Shown here one piece after another: positions 1-8,581 of a stretch of DNA of 64,000 nt. Position 1 is the first letter of the stretch. Each line of letters opens with the position of its first letter. The notes under the pieces are model-generated. The model made no database searches. It worked only from the letters and a program-made list of their open reading frames with translations, and had not been told where the DNA came from. This stretch comes from Psychroflexus salis. GTDB lineage: Bacteria > Bacteroidota > Bacteroidia > Flavobacteriales > Flavobacteriaceae. Location of the stretch: NCBI RefSeq assembly GCF_014640175.1, contig NZ_BMGL01000010.1, positions 90,960 through 154,959 of the forward strand, written 5' to 3'. A program made the translations under genes and the position numbers.

Positions 1-202
1 ATAAATGCAAATGTTCTTTAGCAAACCAAGTTGCTCCTAATTCCATTGGTGTTTGTAATTTACCTACTATGGTTTTAATTCTCCCACCTACGCGATGCGT
101 AGCTTCTAACAACTGTACTTTATAATTTTGTTTTTGCAAGAAATAAGCTAAACTCAAACCGCTTAAGCCTGCTCCAACAATGATGATTTTTTTTTTATCC
201 AT
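1..202 (-). CDS. Amine-oxidase-like FAD-dependent oxidoreductase, N-terminal part (runs off the window)
   Basis: Only the first 67 codons lie in the window; the gene continues to the left of base 1. The protein starts MDKKKIIIVGAGLSGLSLAY, a Rossmann dinucleotide-binding strand with the GxGxxG pattern. It is followed by an acidic strand end (LLEAT) and the RVGGR motif typical of flavin amine oxidases and related protoporphyrinogen oxidase or phytoene-desaturase-like proteins. The later stretch ELGATWF also fits the amine oxidase fold. The ATG at 202-200 is the first start after an A-rich leader. Substrate cannot be inferred from the visible part. The feo genes lie upstream on the same strand, 52 bases away. 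Confidence 0.8.
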   Translation of the reverse strand, partial: MDKKKIIIVGAGLSGLSLAYFLQKQNYKVQLLEATHRVGGRIKTIVGKLQTPMELGATWFAKEHLHL

Positions 203-254
203 AATTTATGAATGAATTTTGAAATAGATGCTAATGATTTGGAAGTTGTTTAAA

Positions 255-380
255 TCAACAACCACATTCATCTTGTCCACATATTTTAGTATTCTTTTTC
301 TTTTTGAAAAAGAATTTCTTCAACAAAAAACTTATGGCTGCTAAAAAAGTTATCCAAACTAATACTTCTTGAAATTCCAT
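255..380 (-). CDS. FeoB-associated Cys-rich membrane protein
   Basis: This is a 41-residue protein starting MEFQEVLVWITFLAAISF. It has one N-terminal membrane helix (about residues 5-20), a Lys-rich cytoplasmic-type stretch (KKFFFKKKK) and a C-terminal Cys cluster (ICGQDECGC). This matches the small FeoB-associated Cys-rich membrane proteins found after feoB in many Bacteroidota. The ATG at 380-378 is chosen because upstream codons belong to the feoB end region and encode nothing membrane-like. It lies 5 bases downstream of feoB, so it is surely co-transcribed. Its role is presumed to be in Fe2+ transport, perhaps like FeoC; this is inference from position. Confidence 0.8.
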   Translation of the reverse strand: MEFQEVLVWITFLAAISFLLKKFFFKKKKNTKICGQDECGC

Positions 381-385
381 AGTAA

Positions 386-2494
386 TTATTTTAAAAGTTG
401 AAAAGCGATTAAGGAAACTACATACGCAAAAGCACTCATAATTACCAGTTGAAGAATGGGCCATTTCCAGGTATTGGTTTCTCGTTTTACTACTGCCAGC
501 GTACTCATACACTGCATAGCAAAAGCATAAAATAACAATAAACTAATTCCACTAGCAAAATTGAACAGCTTTCCTCCTATTACAGGATTCACTTCCTTAG
601 ACATGCGTTGTTTAATGGTTTCTTCATTTTCGCTACCAACACTGTAAATGGTTGCTAAGGTTCCTACAAAAACTTCTCTTGCTGCAAAAGAAGTAATAAC
701 AGCAATACCAATTTTCCAGTCGTAGCCTAAAGGCTGAACAACTGGCTCAATCGCTTTTCCCATATATCCAATATACGAATACCGCAATTTATGCGAAGCA
801 ATTTTGGTATTAACTTCTTCAGCTGATAAAGTTAAATTTTCAGCAGTAATTTCTTCATTTACGATTTGCTCTGCTTTGCTAAATTTTTCATTCGGTCCAT
901 AACTAGCCAAAACCCAAAGTATAATCGAAATGGCTAAAATAATTTTTCCCGCCCCAAAAACAAAAGACTTGGTTTTATCTACAACGGTAATAACTACATT
1001 TTTAAAAATAGGCAGCTTATAATCTGGCATTTCGATTACAAAATATGTTTTTTTAGAATTTTTCATAATTAAATGCAGCAACCATGCAGAAAATAAAGCC
1101 ATACCAAAACCCAGAAAATATAAGAAAAACAATACTAAACCTTGGTAGTTTAAAAAGCCTAATAAATTTTCGTCAGGAATAACTAATGAAATGATAATTA
1201 AGTAAACTGGTAATCTAGCAGAACAGGTAGTAAACGGAATTACTAAAATAGTAATGAGTCGTTCTTTCCAATTTTCTATATTTCTTGAAGCCATAACTGC
1301 AGGAATTGCACAAGCCGTTCCTGAAACTAATGGAACTATACTTTTGCCACTTAATCCAAACTTTTTCATGATGCGGTCGGTTAGAAAAACTACTCTACTC
1401 ATGTAACCACTTTCTTCAAGTAAGCTGATAAATAAAAATAACAAAGCAATTTGTGGAACAAAAATTACAATTCCACCGATACCAGGAATAATACCTTCGG
1501 CAATTAATCGGGTAAATTGACCATCCGGCAAATGTTGTTTGGTTAATTCACTTAAATTAGCAAAACCTAAGTCAATTAAATCCATTGGAAAAGCAGACCA
1601 ATTGTAAATGGCTTGAAAAATAAGTAGCAAAATGAGTGCAAAAATAAAATATCCCCAAAATTTATGAATAAGTAATCTATCTAAACTAGCTCTTAATCCT
1701 TTGGCTGCATTAATGTCTTTGGTAAGCGTTGCTTTTAAAGACTTATTGATAAAGAGATAGCGAGCAATAACTTCTTTTTGTTGTAAATGCTTTAATTCAG
1801 ATTTACTTTTAGGCGTAAAATCTTGGGTTTTATTTTCAATTGGGTTTCGGTTAAGATCACCAAAATTTACGTCGTTATTAATAATTAACCATAACTTGTA
1901 AATATTTTGATTAGGATAAGCCTTTTCTAAATTTTCAAAATAAGCAGAATCGATATGCGTTATTTCGCAACAAGATTCGGTAGAAAGCATTTTATAGTTA
2001 CTTATTAATTCTTTTAGCTTATCGAAACCTAAGTTTTTGCGAGCACTAACTAGAGCTATTTTAGTGTTAAGTTTTGCTTCTAAAGCTTCAATATCAATTC
2101 GAATTCCCTTTTTCTCCATCCGATCAGCCATATTAATAGCTAAGATGGTGGGTAAACCTAAATCCTTAATTTGGGTAAAAAGTAACAGATTGCGTTTTAA
2201 ATTTTCAATATCGCTAACCACAACAACTACGTCTGGGTAATCTTTATCATTTTTATTAAGTAGTAGTTTAATGGCTACATCTTCATCTAAAGAAGATGCA
2301 TTAAGGCTGTACGTGCCTGGTAAATCTAGAATATGTGCTTTCAACATTCTGGAAAGTTTACAAACACCTTCCTTTTTTTCAACTGTAATTCCTGGGTAAT
2401 TCCCTACTTTTTGATTTAAACCGGTTAAGCTATTAAATACAGAAGTTTTACCTGTATTCGGATTGCCAACAAGTGCAACATTAATTTGTCTCAT
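386..2494 (-). CDS. feoB: Ferrous iron transporter B (FeoB)
   Basis: FeoB is the inner-membrane Fe2+ permease with a cytosolic G domain. The 702-residue protein shows the P-loop GNPNTGKT at residues 10-17, the switch region LDLPGTYSL, and the NMAD guanine-specificity motif. These are followed by the helical spacer and a long set of membrane helices with the Gate repeats (for example GTACAIPAVMASR and TSFAAREVFVGTLA). The length is normal for Bacteroidota FeoB. The ATG at 2494 is used; the GTG just before it would add one residue. The gene overlaps the end of feoA by 14 bases, so translation is probably coupled. Iron-dependent repression is likely from family knowledge, but the regulator is not visible here. 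Confidence 0.97.
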   Translation of the reverse strand: MRQINVALVGNPNTGKTSVFNSLTGLNQKVGNYPGITVEKKEGVCKLSRMLKAHILDLPGTYSLNASSLDEDVAIKLLLNKNDKDYPDVVVVVSDIENLKRNLLLFTQIKDLGLPTILAINMADRMEKKGIRIDIEALEAKLNTKIALVSARKNLGFDKLKELISNYKMLSTESCCEITHIDSAYFENLEKAYPNQNIYKLWLIINNDVNFGDLNRNPIENKTQDFTPKSKSELKHLQQKEVIARYLFINKSLKATLTKDINAAKGLRASLDRLLIHKFWGYFIFALILLLIFQAIYNWSAFPMDLIDLGFANLSELTKQHLPDGQFTRLIAEGIIPGIGGIVIFVPQIALLFLFISLLEESGYMSRVVFLTDRIMKKFGLSGKSIVPLVSGTACAIPAVMASRNIENWKERLITILVIPFTTCSARLPVYLIIISLVIPDENLLGFLNYQGLVLFFLYFLGFGMALFSAWLLHLIMKNSKKTYFVIEMPDYKLPIFKNVVITVVDKTKSFVFGAGKIILAISIILWVLASYGPNEKFSKAEQIVNEEITAENLTLSAEEVNTKIASHKLRYSYIGYMGKAIEPVVQPLGYDWKIGIAVITSFAAREVFVGTLATIYSVGSENEETIKQRMSKEVNPVIGGKLFNFASGISLLLFYAFAMQCMSTLAVVKRETNTWKWPILQLVIMSAFAYVVSLIAFQLLK

Positions 2495-2723
2495 CACTTG
2501 TATTTAAGGTAGTTACTAAAATGTCTCTTGCGGTTTCTAAGCGAATGGCTAAATAGGTTTCATTAATATTTAAATACAAAGGGTCTTTTATTTTATTAAT
2601 TTTAATTACTTCTACTTCACTTCCTGGCAAACATCCCATTTCCAATAATTTCAACGGAATTGTTAAAGCTGAAATATCAGTGATAATAGCTTTTTGCCCA
2701 CTTTTTAAATCCGCAATACTCAT
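2481..2723 (-). CDS. feoA: Ferrous iron transport protein A (FeoA)
   Basis: The 80-residue protein is a single SH3-like FeoA domain. The core pattern (LLEMGCLPGSEVEVIK, then a strand around YLAIRLETARDILV) is typical of FeoA, which binds the FeoB G domain region and is needed for Fe2+ uptake. It is the first gene of a feoA-feoB-Cys-rich peptide operon read on the minus strand. A TAnnTTTG promoter element lies about 31 bases upstream of the ATG. Between that box and the start is an AT-rich imperfect palindrome (2730-2749) that could be an operator; this last point is only a suggestion. Confidence 0.93.
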   Translation of the reverse strand: MSIADLKSGQKAIITDISALTIPLKLLEMGCLPGSEVEVIKINKIKDPLYLNINETYLAIRLETARDILVTTLNTSDETN

Positions 2724-2753
2724 TTGTTTTATTTAGATTAATATTAAATAGTG

Positions 2754-2761
2754 CAAACCTA
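2754..2761 (-). promoter_or_regulatory. Candidate -7 promoter element of the feo operon
   Basis: On the minus strand this reads TAGGTTTG, an exact match to the Bacteroidota sigma-A -7 consensus TAnnTTTG. It lies 31 bases upstream of the feoA ATG. No convincing -33 TTG is visible at the expected spacing. The AT-rich imperfect inverted repeat between the box and feoA (ATTTA ... TAAAT at 2730-2749) sits where an iron-dependent repressor could block transcription. Confidence 0.5.
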
Positions 2762-2929
2762 ATAAATTACTTTTTAGCTTCTTATTTTTTAAGTTTATTT
2801 TGAATAAAAATCTTGTAAAAATGAACTATAACTGATTTAGATTAGTTTTTGGGTTCCTTTTTCTTAAGATGAAAATAATAGAAAATTTTAGCCGTTCAAT
2901 CTTAAACAAGAAATCATAGTAATAATTGA

Positions 2930-4000
2930 TTACCACTTCAATAAAACTCGTTGTGCTGAAAAACCTGGTCCGAAGCTTAACATAATTCCTTTTTCATCCT
3001 TTTTGGGTTTTTGCTGAAGAATACGTTCGAGAACAAATAAAACGGTTGCGCTACTCATGTTTCCAAATAACTGTAAAACAGCTTTAGTGTCGTTGATGTT
3101 TTTTCCTAAATCTGAAAATAAATGCTCCACGGTTTGAATGATTTTTTTTCCGCCAGGATGAAATATTAAATGGTCGATTTCTTCAATTTTGGTATTGTAT
3201 TTAGCTAAAAACGGATGAATTATTTTAGGAAAATGATCGGCTATGGTTTGTGGAACTTCAATATCTAAAATCATTTTTAAACCTGAGTTCGTCAAATCAA
3301 AACCCATCATGTGTGTGGCATCGTAAAAATGATACATGCCTTCCCCAAGAATACTTGGACCTTGATCTTTTTCATTAGACGATAATAAAACACAAGCCGC
3401 TCCATCGCCAAAAATTGCTGCACTTACCATATTGGCCATGCTCATATCGTTCAATTGAAAAGTAGCAGTTGGTGCTTCAAATGCAACAACAGCAGCACGT
3501 TTATTAGGATTGGCTGCTAAAAATTGCTTGGCATAAATAATTCCTGAAATTCCAGCTGCACAACCCATTTCGGTTACGGGTAAGCGAATAACATCTTCGC
3601 GTAAACCCAATTCATTTATTAAATAAGCATCTAAAGAAGGAATCATAATTCCTGTACAGCTTACCGTAATAATATAATCTAAATCGCTTGCTTCCCAATC
3701 GGCATCTTTTAATGCTTTTTGAAGCACTTTTTTGCCTAAAGACTTGGCTTCGCGCTCATAAATTTTGTTTTTATCTTCAAAAGATGTTGCCGTAAAAACT
3801 TCTTCAGGATCCATGATAGAATAGCGTTGGTCTACTCCTGCTCCTTCAAATAACTTTACTACTTTTCGTCTAAAACGATCATCTTCGTTGGCAAGCCATA
3901 ATTCTACAAAAGGAATTACTTCGGCTGTAGTTTTGGAGTATTCGGGTAATTGACTTACCGCACTTGTTATTTTTACACTCATTTGTTTTGTATTATCCAT
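2930..4000 (-). CDS. Type III polyketide synthase (chalcone/stilbene synthase superfamily)
   Basis: The 356-residue protein has the full Cys-His-Asn triad of type III PKS enzymes: C147 in TEMGCAAG, H281 in LIFHPGGKK and N314 in LFGNMSSA. The C-terminal GPGFSAQ loop is also typical. Such enzymes extend acyl-CoA starters with malonyl-CoA without an acyl carrier protein, giving alkylresorcinols, alkylpyrones or related products. It overlaps the methyltransferase gene by 22 bases and is the last gene of a three-gene operon. The gene order (flavoprotein, methyltransferase, PKS) recalls the srsABC phenolic-lipid genes of Streptomyces griseus, so a long-chain phenolic lipid product is plausible. The starter unit and product cannot be read from sequence. 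Confidence 0.92.
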   Translation of the reverse strand: MDNTKQMSVKITSAVSQLPEYSKTTAEVIPFVELWLANEDDRFRRKVVKLFEGAGVDQRYSIMDPEEVFTATSFEDKNKIYEREAKSLGKKVLQKALKDADWEASDLDYIITVSCTGIMIPSLDAYLINELGLREDVIRLPVTEMGCAAGISGIIYAKQFLAANPNKRAAVVAFEAPTATFQLNDMSMANMVSAAIFGDGAACVLLSSNEKDQGPSILGEGMYHFYDATHMMGFDLTNSGLKMILDIEVPQTIADHFPKIIHPFLAKYNTKIEEIDHLIFHPGGKKIIQTVEHLFSDLGKNINDTKAVLQLFGNMSSATVLFVLERILQQKPKKDEKGIMLSFGPGFSAQRVLLKW

Positions 4001-4692
4001 TGATATCTAAACGCCCAAAACCATTTTAAACTATGTTTTTTTATTGAAACTTGTTGGGCATAATTATTAAAATCTTGTTGCTTGAAACCGCGTAAAATTG
4101 AAATTAATCCATCATGTTTAGCAATTTTACTTTTAATGAAGAAAAAACCATAAAGTTTGAAAAGCACATAAGCTAATTTGCTGCGATGCAAATCGTTAAT
4201 TATAATTCCTATGTTAGCTTGTTGTTGAAGCACTTGCAATAATTGAACTAATTTTTCATCTTTAAAGTGATGAAAAGTTAAGGTAGAAATAAATACATCT
4301 ACATTAAGCGTATGCAACTTCTTAGAAAACACATCCATACATTGAAAAGACAAATTAGTAAATTCTTTAGAAGCTTTTTTTGCTATTTGTATACAATCAG
4401 GATTCGCATCGATACCTATAAATTGAAGCTTTATAGCTTGTTTTTCTCCCCATTGAGCTAATTTTCGTAAACTAGCTCCACTTCCACATCCTACATCTAC
4501 AATGGTAAATGTAGAATGAACAGCAGGTTTAATTATTTTTTTAATTCCGTTTATACTAACCCGATGTCCACCTAAGGCAGCATTAATTTGATCTATGCTT
4601 TTTAAAACTCGCTCTAATTCTTTACCATTAAAATCAAACTCATCCATAATTTCAGGAAGTTCGCTTCTTTTTTTAGTAGATATACCTAGCAT
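3979..4692 (-). CDS. Class I SAM-dependent methyltransferase (polyketide-tailoring candidate)
   Basis: The 237-residue protein carries the SAM-binding motif I VDVGCGSG (about residues 65-72) followed by the acidic strand end FIGIDANP and a motif near LNVDVFISTLTFHHF, all typical of class I methyltransferases. The second half is basic and has hydrophobic stretches (LAYVLFKLYGFFF), so it may lie at the membrane near lipid substrates. It overlaps the FAD oxidoreductase gene by 7 bases upstream and the PKS gene by 22 bases downstream, so the three are translated together. Methylation of the polyketide phenol ring or hydroxyl, as by SrsB, is the favoured but unproven role. Confidence 0.85.
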   Translation of the reverse strand: MLGISTKKRSELPEIMDEFDFNGKELERVLKSIDQINAALGGHRVSINGIKKIIKPAVHSTFTIVDVGCGSGASLRKLAQWGEKQAIKLQFIGIDANPDCIQIAKKASKEFTNLSFQCMDVFSKKLHTLNVDVFISTLTFHHFKDEKLVQLLQVLQQQANIGIIINDLHRSKLAYVLFKLYGFFFIKSKIAKHDGLISILRGFKQQDFNNYAQQVSIKKHSLKWFWAFRYQWIIQNK

Positions 4693-5804
4693 ACAATTGG
4701 TTTTCCGTGGGTTTGTTGAATCATTTTTTTGACTAAAAATGGGACTTTTGTACCAATTTCAATACCTATATTAGTCAGTTGATCGTGCATTAGTAATTTT
4801 TGAAAAAACCGACCATATCGCATTCGTTTTTGAAAAGTTTGTTGCCATTTTTGGCTGTAAGTTTCAAATAATAAGGACTTAGATTGATGCTTTTGAAAAT
4901 CTAAAACTGCTTCTGATGCAATTTTAGCCGAATGAATTGCCATTGCCATTCCGTTGCCACATAAAGGGTGAATTAAACCAGCTGCATCACCTAGCATTAA
5001 TATGTTGTTTTCTACAGCTTGTTTTGCTTCAAATGAAACTTGCGCGATAGCTAAGTGCTTTTCAAACACTAAGGAAGCTTCATCAAAAAAACGATTTAAG
5101 TGTTTGTTTTTTTTAAGTACATTTTCATTAAATTCATCTATGTTTTTATATTGTTTAAAGCTTTCGTATTTTGCCAAATAGCAAACATTTACATGATTGG
5201 TTTCCGTTAGGGACAAACCGCAATAACCACCATTAAAATTATGTAATTCTACTTTATGTTTAGCAAAATTTGGATGCGAATAATGAGCTTTTATACCTAC
5301 CCAATGCGCTGGTTTAGCGATAAAATTTCTGTTAAAATGTTGGTCTAAATTAGAGCGCTTGCCAAAACTACCTAAGACTAATTCTGCATTTTGAGTATAA
5401 TTTTGACTAGTTACTTGGTAGAATGCTTCAGTTTGAAAAACATCTTTTACCTTTTCAAAAATAAATTTTACTCCCAAGCTAAGTGCTTTTTTATACAGTA
5501 ATTCATCAAAAGTATAGCGAGAAATTCCGAATCCACCTAAGCTTAAATTTTGTTGTATTTCTTTGCCTGACTGCGATGTAATAAGCAATTCATTAATTTC
5601 AGGAACTTGTAAAGCCTTTATATCGATGTGTAAATATTCAAGATAAGGTATTATTTCATTAGAAACATACTCTCCACAAACTTTATGTCTTGGATATTGA
5701 TGACGTTCAAACACCAAAACAGTATTGTTTTGTTGCGCCAAATGAATAGCAGCCGTTAATCCAGCCAAACCACCACCCATTATAATTACGTCCCATTTTT
5801 TCAC
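4686..5804 (-). CDS. FAD-dependent oxidoreductase of the geranylgeranyl-reductase/hydroxylase type
   Basis: The protein (372 residues from the GTG at 5804) begins VKKWDVIIMGGGLAGLTAA, the FAD-binding Rossmann fold with GGGLAGL. It has the FERHQYPRHKVCGE motif found in geranylgeranyl-reductase-like and aromatic hydroxylase flavoproteins, and the second FAD motif GDAAGLIHPLCGNGM. An ATG at 5843 is in frame but lies in the stem-loop terminator of the upstream ompA gene and adds an unrelated hydrophobic peptide, so the GTG is preferred. As first gene of the operon with a methyltransferase and type III PKS it probably hydroxylates the polyketide product, as SrsC does; this is inference. Confidence 0.85.
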   Translation of the reverse strand: MKKWDVIIMGGGLAGLTAAIHLAQQNNTVLVFERHQYPRHKVCGEYVSNEIIPYLEYLHIDIKALQVPEINELLITSQSGKEIQQNLSLGGFGISRYTFDELLYKKALSLGVKFIFEKVKDVFQTEAFYQVTSQNYTQNAELVLGSFGKRSNLDQHFNRNFIAKPAHWVGIKAHYSHPNFAKHKVELHNFNGGYCGLSLTETNHVNVCYLAKYESFKQYKNIDEFNENVLKKNKHLNRFFDEASLVFEKHLAIAQVSFEAKQAVENNILMLGDAAGLIHPLCGNGMAMAIHSAKIASEAVLDFQKHQSKSLLFETYSQKWQQTFQKRMRYGRFFQKLLMHDQLTNIGIEIGTKVPFLVKKMIQQTHGKPIVC

Positions 5805-5814
5805 AGCTGAAAAA

Positions 5815-5850
5815 TAAAACAAAAAAATCCCGATGCAGTACATCGGGATT
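5815..5850 (-). terminator. Rho-independent terminator after the OmpA-family gene
   Basis: A perfect 10-base stem (AATCCCGATG / CATCGGGATT, 5826-5835 and 5841-5850) with a 5-base loop is followed on the minus strand by a T-rich tract. It lies 24 bases after the OmpA-family stop codon. It separates the envelope pair from the polyketide operon and argues against translation starting at 5843. Confidence 0.85.
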
Positions 5851-5874
5851 GAAAAAGTAAATCTTTAACAAAAA

Positions 5875-6570
5875 TTAATTGGCTTGTTCTTTAGCTTCTT
5901 GTTTTAATTCTTCATTAGCAACGATTGCTAATTCTACACGGCGATTTTTCGCTCTTCCTTCTTCGGTTTCATTATCGTGTTTTGGTCGCTCTTCGCCATA
6001 CCATTCAGTTATTAAACGTTTACTCTCAATTCCGTTTTTAATTAAAAAATCGGTAACCGACATGGCTCTTCTTTTCGATAAATCCATATTATACGCATCA
6101 CTTCCCGAACTATCCGTATGACCTTCAACCACAATATTAGTTTTAGGGTATTCCTTTAAAATTTCAATAAGTTTTGATAATGACTCTTTAGAATCGGCGT
6201 TAATTTGGTCTTTGTTGGTTGCAAAATAAACCCCAGAATTTTCATCGAAAGTAACAGCGATGCCTTCCCCTACTCGAACTACTTCAGCACCAGGTATTTC
6301 ATCTTGTATTTTTTTAGCCTGTTCGTCCATTCGGTTACCAATATACGCACCCGAAGCACCACCAACCACTGCAGCAACAATAGCGCCTAAAGCTGAGTTT
6401 TTTCCATCGCCTAAATTATTGCCTAAAATGCCGCCAATTACAGCACCACCAGCCACTCCAATAGCAGTTCCACGTTGTGTACTGTTTGTATTTTTAACTG
6501 CTTCGCAAGCTAGGAGACTAAAGCTCAAGCTAACCAGCAGCAGAATTTTATTAAATCGTGTAAATTTCAT
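5875..6570 (-). CDS. OmpA family lipoprotein with glycine zipper
   Basis: The protein (231 residues from the ATG at 6570) starts with a lipoprotein signal ending LLAC. A Gly-rich zipper follows (GTAIGVAGGAVIGGILGNN and GAIVAAVVGGASGAYIGNRM), then an OmpA-like peptidoglycan-binding domain. The latter shows the family hallmarks VVEGHTDSSGSDAYN, LSKRRAMSV and GRAKNRRVELAI. It should be lipid-anchored in the outer membrane and tie it to the cell wall. An ATG two codons earlier is also possible. The gene follows the lipocalin-like lipoprotein gene by 16 bases, so the two form an operon; a strong terminator follows. Confidence 0.93.
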   Translation of the reverse strand: MKFTRFNKILLLVSLSFSLLACEAVKNTNSTQRGTAIGVAGGAVIGGILGNNLGDGKNSALGAIVAAVVGGASGAYIGNRMDEQAKKIQDEIPGAEVVRVGEGIAVTFDENSGVYFATNKDQINADSKESLSKLIEILKEYPKTNIVVEGHTDSSGSDAYNMDLSKRRAMSVTDFLIKNGIESKRLITEWYGEERPKHDNETEEGRAKNRRVELAIVANEELKQEAKEQAN

Positions 6571-6586
6571 AATCATAAATTTGTAA

Positions 6587-7060
6587 TTAATTTCTTTCAA
6601 AGTTAAGACGAACAATCATAGGTTGCGATTGAAATTGAACATTTAAATCCCATATCATCAACGATTCAGATATCTTTTTAATTTGTAAGCGCGAACCTTC
6701 TTTCATTTTGCTTGCTTTTTCATCTTTTCCCATTTTTAAAATAACATTATAGGCATAACTAGTTGATGAGCTTTCTTCTACAGACCAAACCAAATTATGT
6801 GCTTGCGTTACGCAGTCTGTATTATAAATGTTGACCGTTCCCCGATTATTATTTGCAACAAACTTCCAAAGGGAAGATTCAAAACATGCTGCACTTGCTG
6901 TTTGAAACAAAGTAACATCAAAAAAACCAGAAGAATCTGGATAGGTAACTTCTTTTAAAATCCACTCACCATTAAAGGATTTTTCTGTTTCTTTTATTAG
7001 TTTAGATGAGCCGCAACTCAAAAATAAACATGCTGTGAATACAAGAAATATTTTATTCAT
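6587..7060 (-). CDS. Lipocalin-like lipoprotein
   Basis: From the ATG at 7060 the protein has 157 residues with the signal MNKIFLVFTACLFLSCGSS, a clear lipobox with Cys16. The mature part (FNGEWILKEVTYPDSSGFFDV ... NLVWSVEES ... RLQIKKISESLMIWD) looks like the small lipocalin-type beta-barrels seen in flavobacterial lipoproteins paired with an OmpA-family gene. An upstream ATG at 7078 is in frame but lies almost on the expected transcription start, so 7060 is chosen. A ligand cannot be inferred. The neighbour and spacing suggest a shared envelope role with the OmpA-type protein. Confidence 0.75.
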   Translation of the reverse strand: MNKIFLVFTACLFLSCGSSKLIKETEKSFNGEWILKEVTYPDSSGFFDVTLFQTASAACFESSLWKFVANNNRGTVNIYNTDCVTQAHNLVWSVEESSSTSYAYNVILKMGKDEKASKMKEGSRLQIKKISESLMIWDLNVQFQSQPMIVRLNFERN

Positions 7061-7081
7061 AAATAGTAGTTTTTGCATATT

Positions 7082-7089
7082 CAAAATTA
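7082..7089 (-). promoter_or_regulatory. Candidate -7 promoter element of the lipocalin-ompA pair
   Basis: The minus strand reads TAATTTTG here, an exact TAnnTTTG match, 21 bases upstream of the chosen ATG at 7060. The expected transcription start would fall near the alternative ATG at 7078, which supports the shorter start. Confidence 0.5.
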
Positions 7090-7192
7090 CAAATTTTACT
7101 TCATAGAAGTTCACAATATTTATATAAGTTCTATAGTAATTAAACTTTGACATTCATCATTGTTTAAAGAAGCTAAAGACATTATATTTGAA

Positions 7193-7200
7193 AAAAATAT
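7193..7200 (+). promoter_or_regulatory. Candidate -7 promoter element of the deoC operon
   Basis: TATATTTG matches TAnnTTTG exactly and ends 10 bases before the deoC ATG at 7211. This gives a very short leader. It also argues against the longer in-frame start at 7160, which would lie upstream of the promoter. Confidence 0.5.
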
Positions 7201-7210
7201 AGAATTTATA

Positions 7211-7873
7211 ATGAAAATAAACACATACATAGACCATACACTTTTAAAAGCTGATGCAACTTTAGCACAAATACAACAGCTCTGTGAAGAAGCAAAGACA
7301 TACCAATTTGCTAGTGTTTGTATTCCTTCTTATTTTGTTGCAGATGCGTATAAAATACTTAGACAAACCAATGTAAAAGTTTGTACGGTGGTTGGTTTTC
7401 CACTAGGAAATTCTTCAACCGAAACAAAGGTTAGAGAAGCTCAAATTGCTATTGAAAATGGAGCCGAAGAAATTGATATGGTTATTAACCAAGCAGCAAT
7501 AAAATCGAATAAATGGGATGATGTACAAAGTGATATTAGTCAAGTAAAAGTAGTTACAGGAAACTATATTTTAAAGGTAATATTAGAAACTTGTAATTTA
7601 ACCGATGAAGAGATAGCTAGAGCTTGTCAGGAAGCAGACCGAGCGGGTGCTGATTTTGTAAAAACTTCAACTGGTTTTGCTTCAGATGGTGCAACTGTTG
7701 AAGCTGTTCAAATTATGAAAGCGAATATTAGCGCCAATGTAAAAATAAAAGCTTCTGGTGGAATTCGCGATTTAGAAACGGTACAAAAGTATATCGATTT
7801 AGGAGTAAGTAGAATTGGTGCATCATCAGGAGTTGCTATTATGGAAGGAACAGCATCAAATTCATCGTATTAA
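7211..7873 (+). CDS. deoC: Deoxyribose-phosphate aldolase
   Basis: DeoC splits 2-deoxyribose-5-phosphate into glyceraldehyde-3-phosphate and acetaldehyde in deoxynucleoside breakdown. The 220-residue protein has the Schiff-base lysine K151 in FVKTSTGF, the second lysine region VKIKASGGIRD and the conserved GFPLG and EIDMVIN motifs of the class I aldolase TIM barrel. The start MKINTYIDHT is the normal family start; upstream in-frame codons give an unrelated peptide. The deoD-type phosphorylase begins 9 bases downstream, and the two enzymes act in consecutive parts of nucleoside salvage. Confidence 0.96.
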   Translation: MKINTYIDHTLLKADATLAQIQQLCEEAKTYQFASVCIPSYFVADAYKILRQTNVKVCTVVGFPLGNSSTETKVREAQIAIENGAEEIDMVINQAAIKSNKWDDVQSDISQVKVVTGNYILKVILETCNLTDEEIARACQEADRAGADFVKTSTGFASDGATVEAVQIMKANISANVKIKASGGIRDLETVQKYIDLGVSRIGASSGVAIMEGTASNSSY

Positions 7874-7882
7874 ATATAATTT

Positions 7883-8581
7883 ATGAGTATACACATCAAC
7901 GCACAAAAAGGCGACATAGCAGAAACTATTTTACTTCCTGGAGATCCATTACGTGCAAAATGGATAGCAGAAACTTTTTTAGATAATCCAGTTTGCTTTA
8001 ATGAAGTTCGCGGTATGTTAGGTTTTACTGGTACCTATAATGGTAATCGGGTTTCGGTAATGGGAAGTGGAATGGGAATTCCATCTATCAACATCTACGC
8101 TCACGAATTAATTACTGAATTTGGAGTAAAAAACTTAATTCGTGTAGGTAGCGCAGGTTCTATGCAAAAAGAAATTAAAATTCGCGATGTGGTGGTTGCT
8201 ATGTCGGCTTCAACCAATAGTGGGTTGAATAAAACTCGATTCTTAGGTGGCGACTTTGCTCCTACGGCTAGTTTTCAACTTTTTAATAAAGCTATAGAAA
8301 TTGCAAAAACTAAGCAAATTAAACTAAAAGCTGGAAATATACTTTCTTCGGATACATTTTATACCGATGATCCTGAAGAATGGAAACATTGGGCTAAATT
8401 TGGTGTGCTTTGTGTAGAAATGGAAGCAGCTGGCTTATACACAACTTGTGCGAAATACAATGTAAATGCATTGGCTTTACTAACAATTTCTGATAGTTTA
8501 GTAACTGGAGAAGTCACCACTTCTGAAGAAAGAGAAACTACGTTTAGTGAAATGGTGAAAATTGGTTTAAGCTTAGCTTAA
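7883..8581 (+). CDS. deoD: Purine-nucleoside phosphorylase, DeoD type
   Basis: The 232-residue protein is a hexameric-type nucleoside phosphorylase. It shows [14 protein letters not shown] near the N-terminus (phosphate binding), GSGMGIPS, the conserved RVGSAGSM, the [10 protein letters not shown] motif and the catalytic-region SDS (ISDSLVTG). It would convert purine (deoxy)nucleosides and phosphate to base and (deoxy)ribose-1-phosphate. It is encoded 9 bases after deoC, whose substrate derives from this reaction through phosphopentomutase. Its stop codon overlaps the ATG of the DUF1853 gene (TAATG), so all three genes are one transcription unit. Confidence 0.95.
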   Translation: MSIHINAQKGDIAETILLPGDPLRAKWIAETFLDNPVCFNEVRGMLGFTGTYNGNRVSVMGSGMGIPSINIYAHELITEFGVKNLIRVGSAGSMQKEIKIRDVVVAMSASTNSGLNKTRFLGGDFAPTASFQLFNKAIEIAKTKQIKLKAGNILSSDTFYTDDPEEWKHWAKFGVLCVEMEAAGLYTTCAKYNVNALALLTISDSLVTGEVTTSEERETTFSEMVKIGLSLA

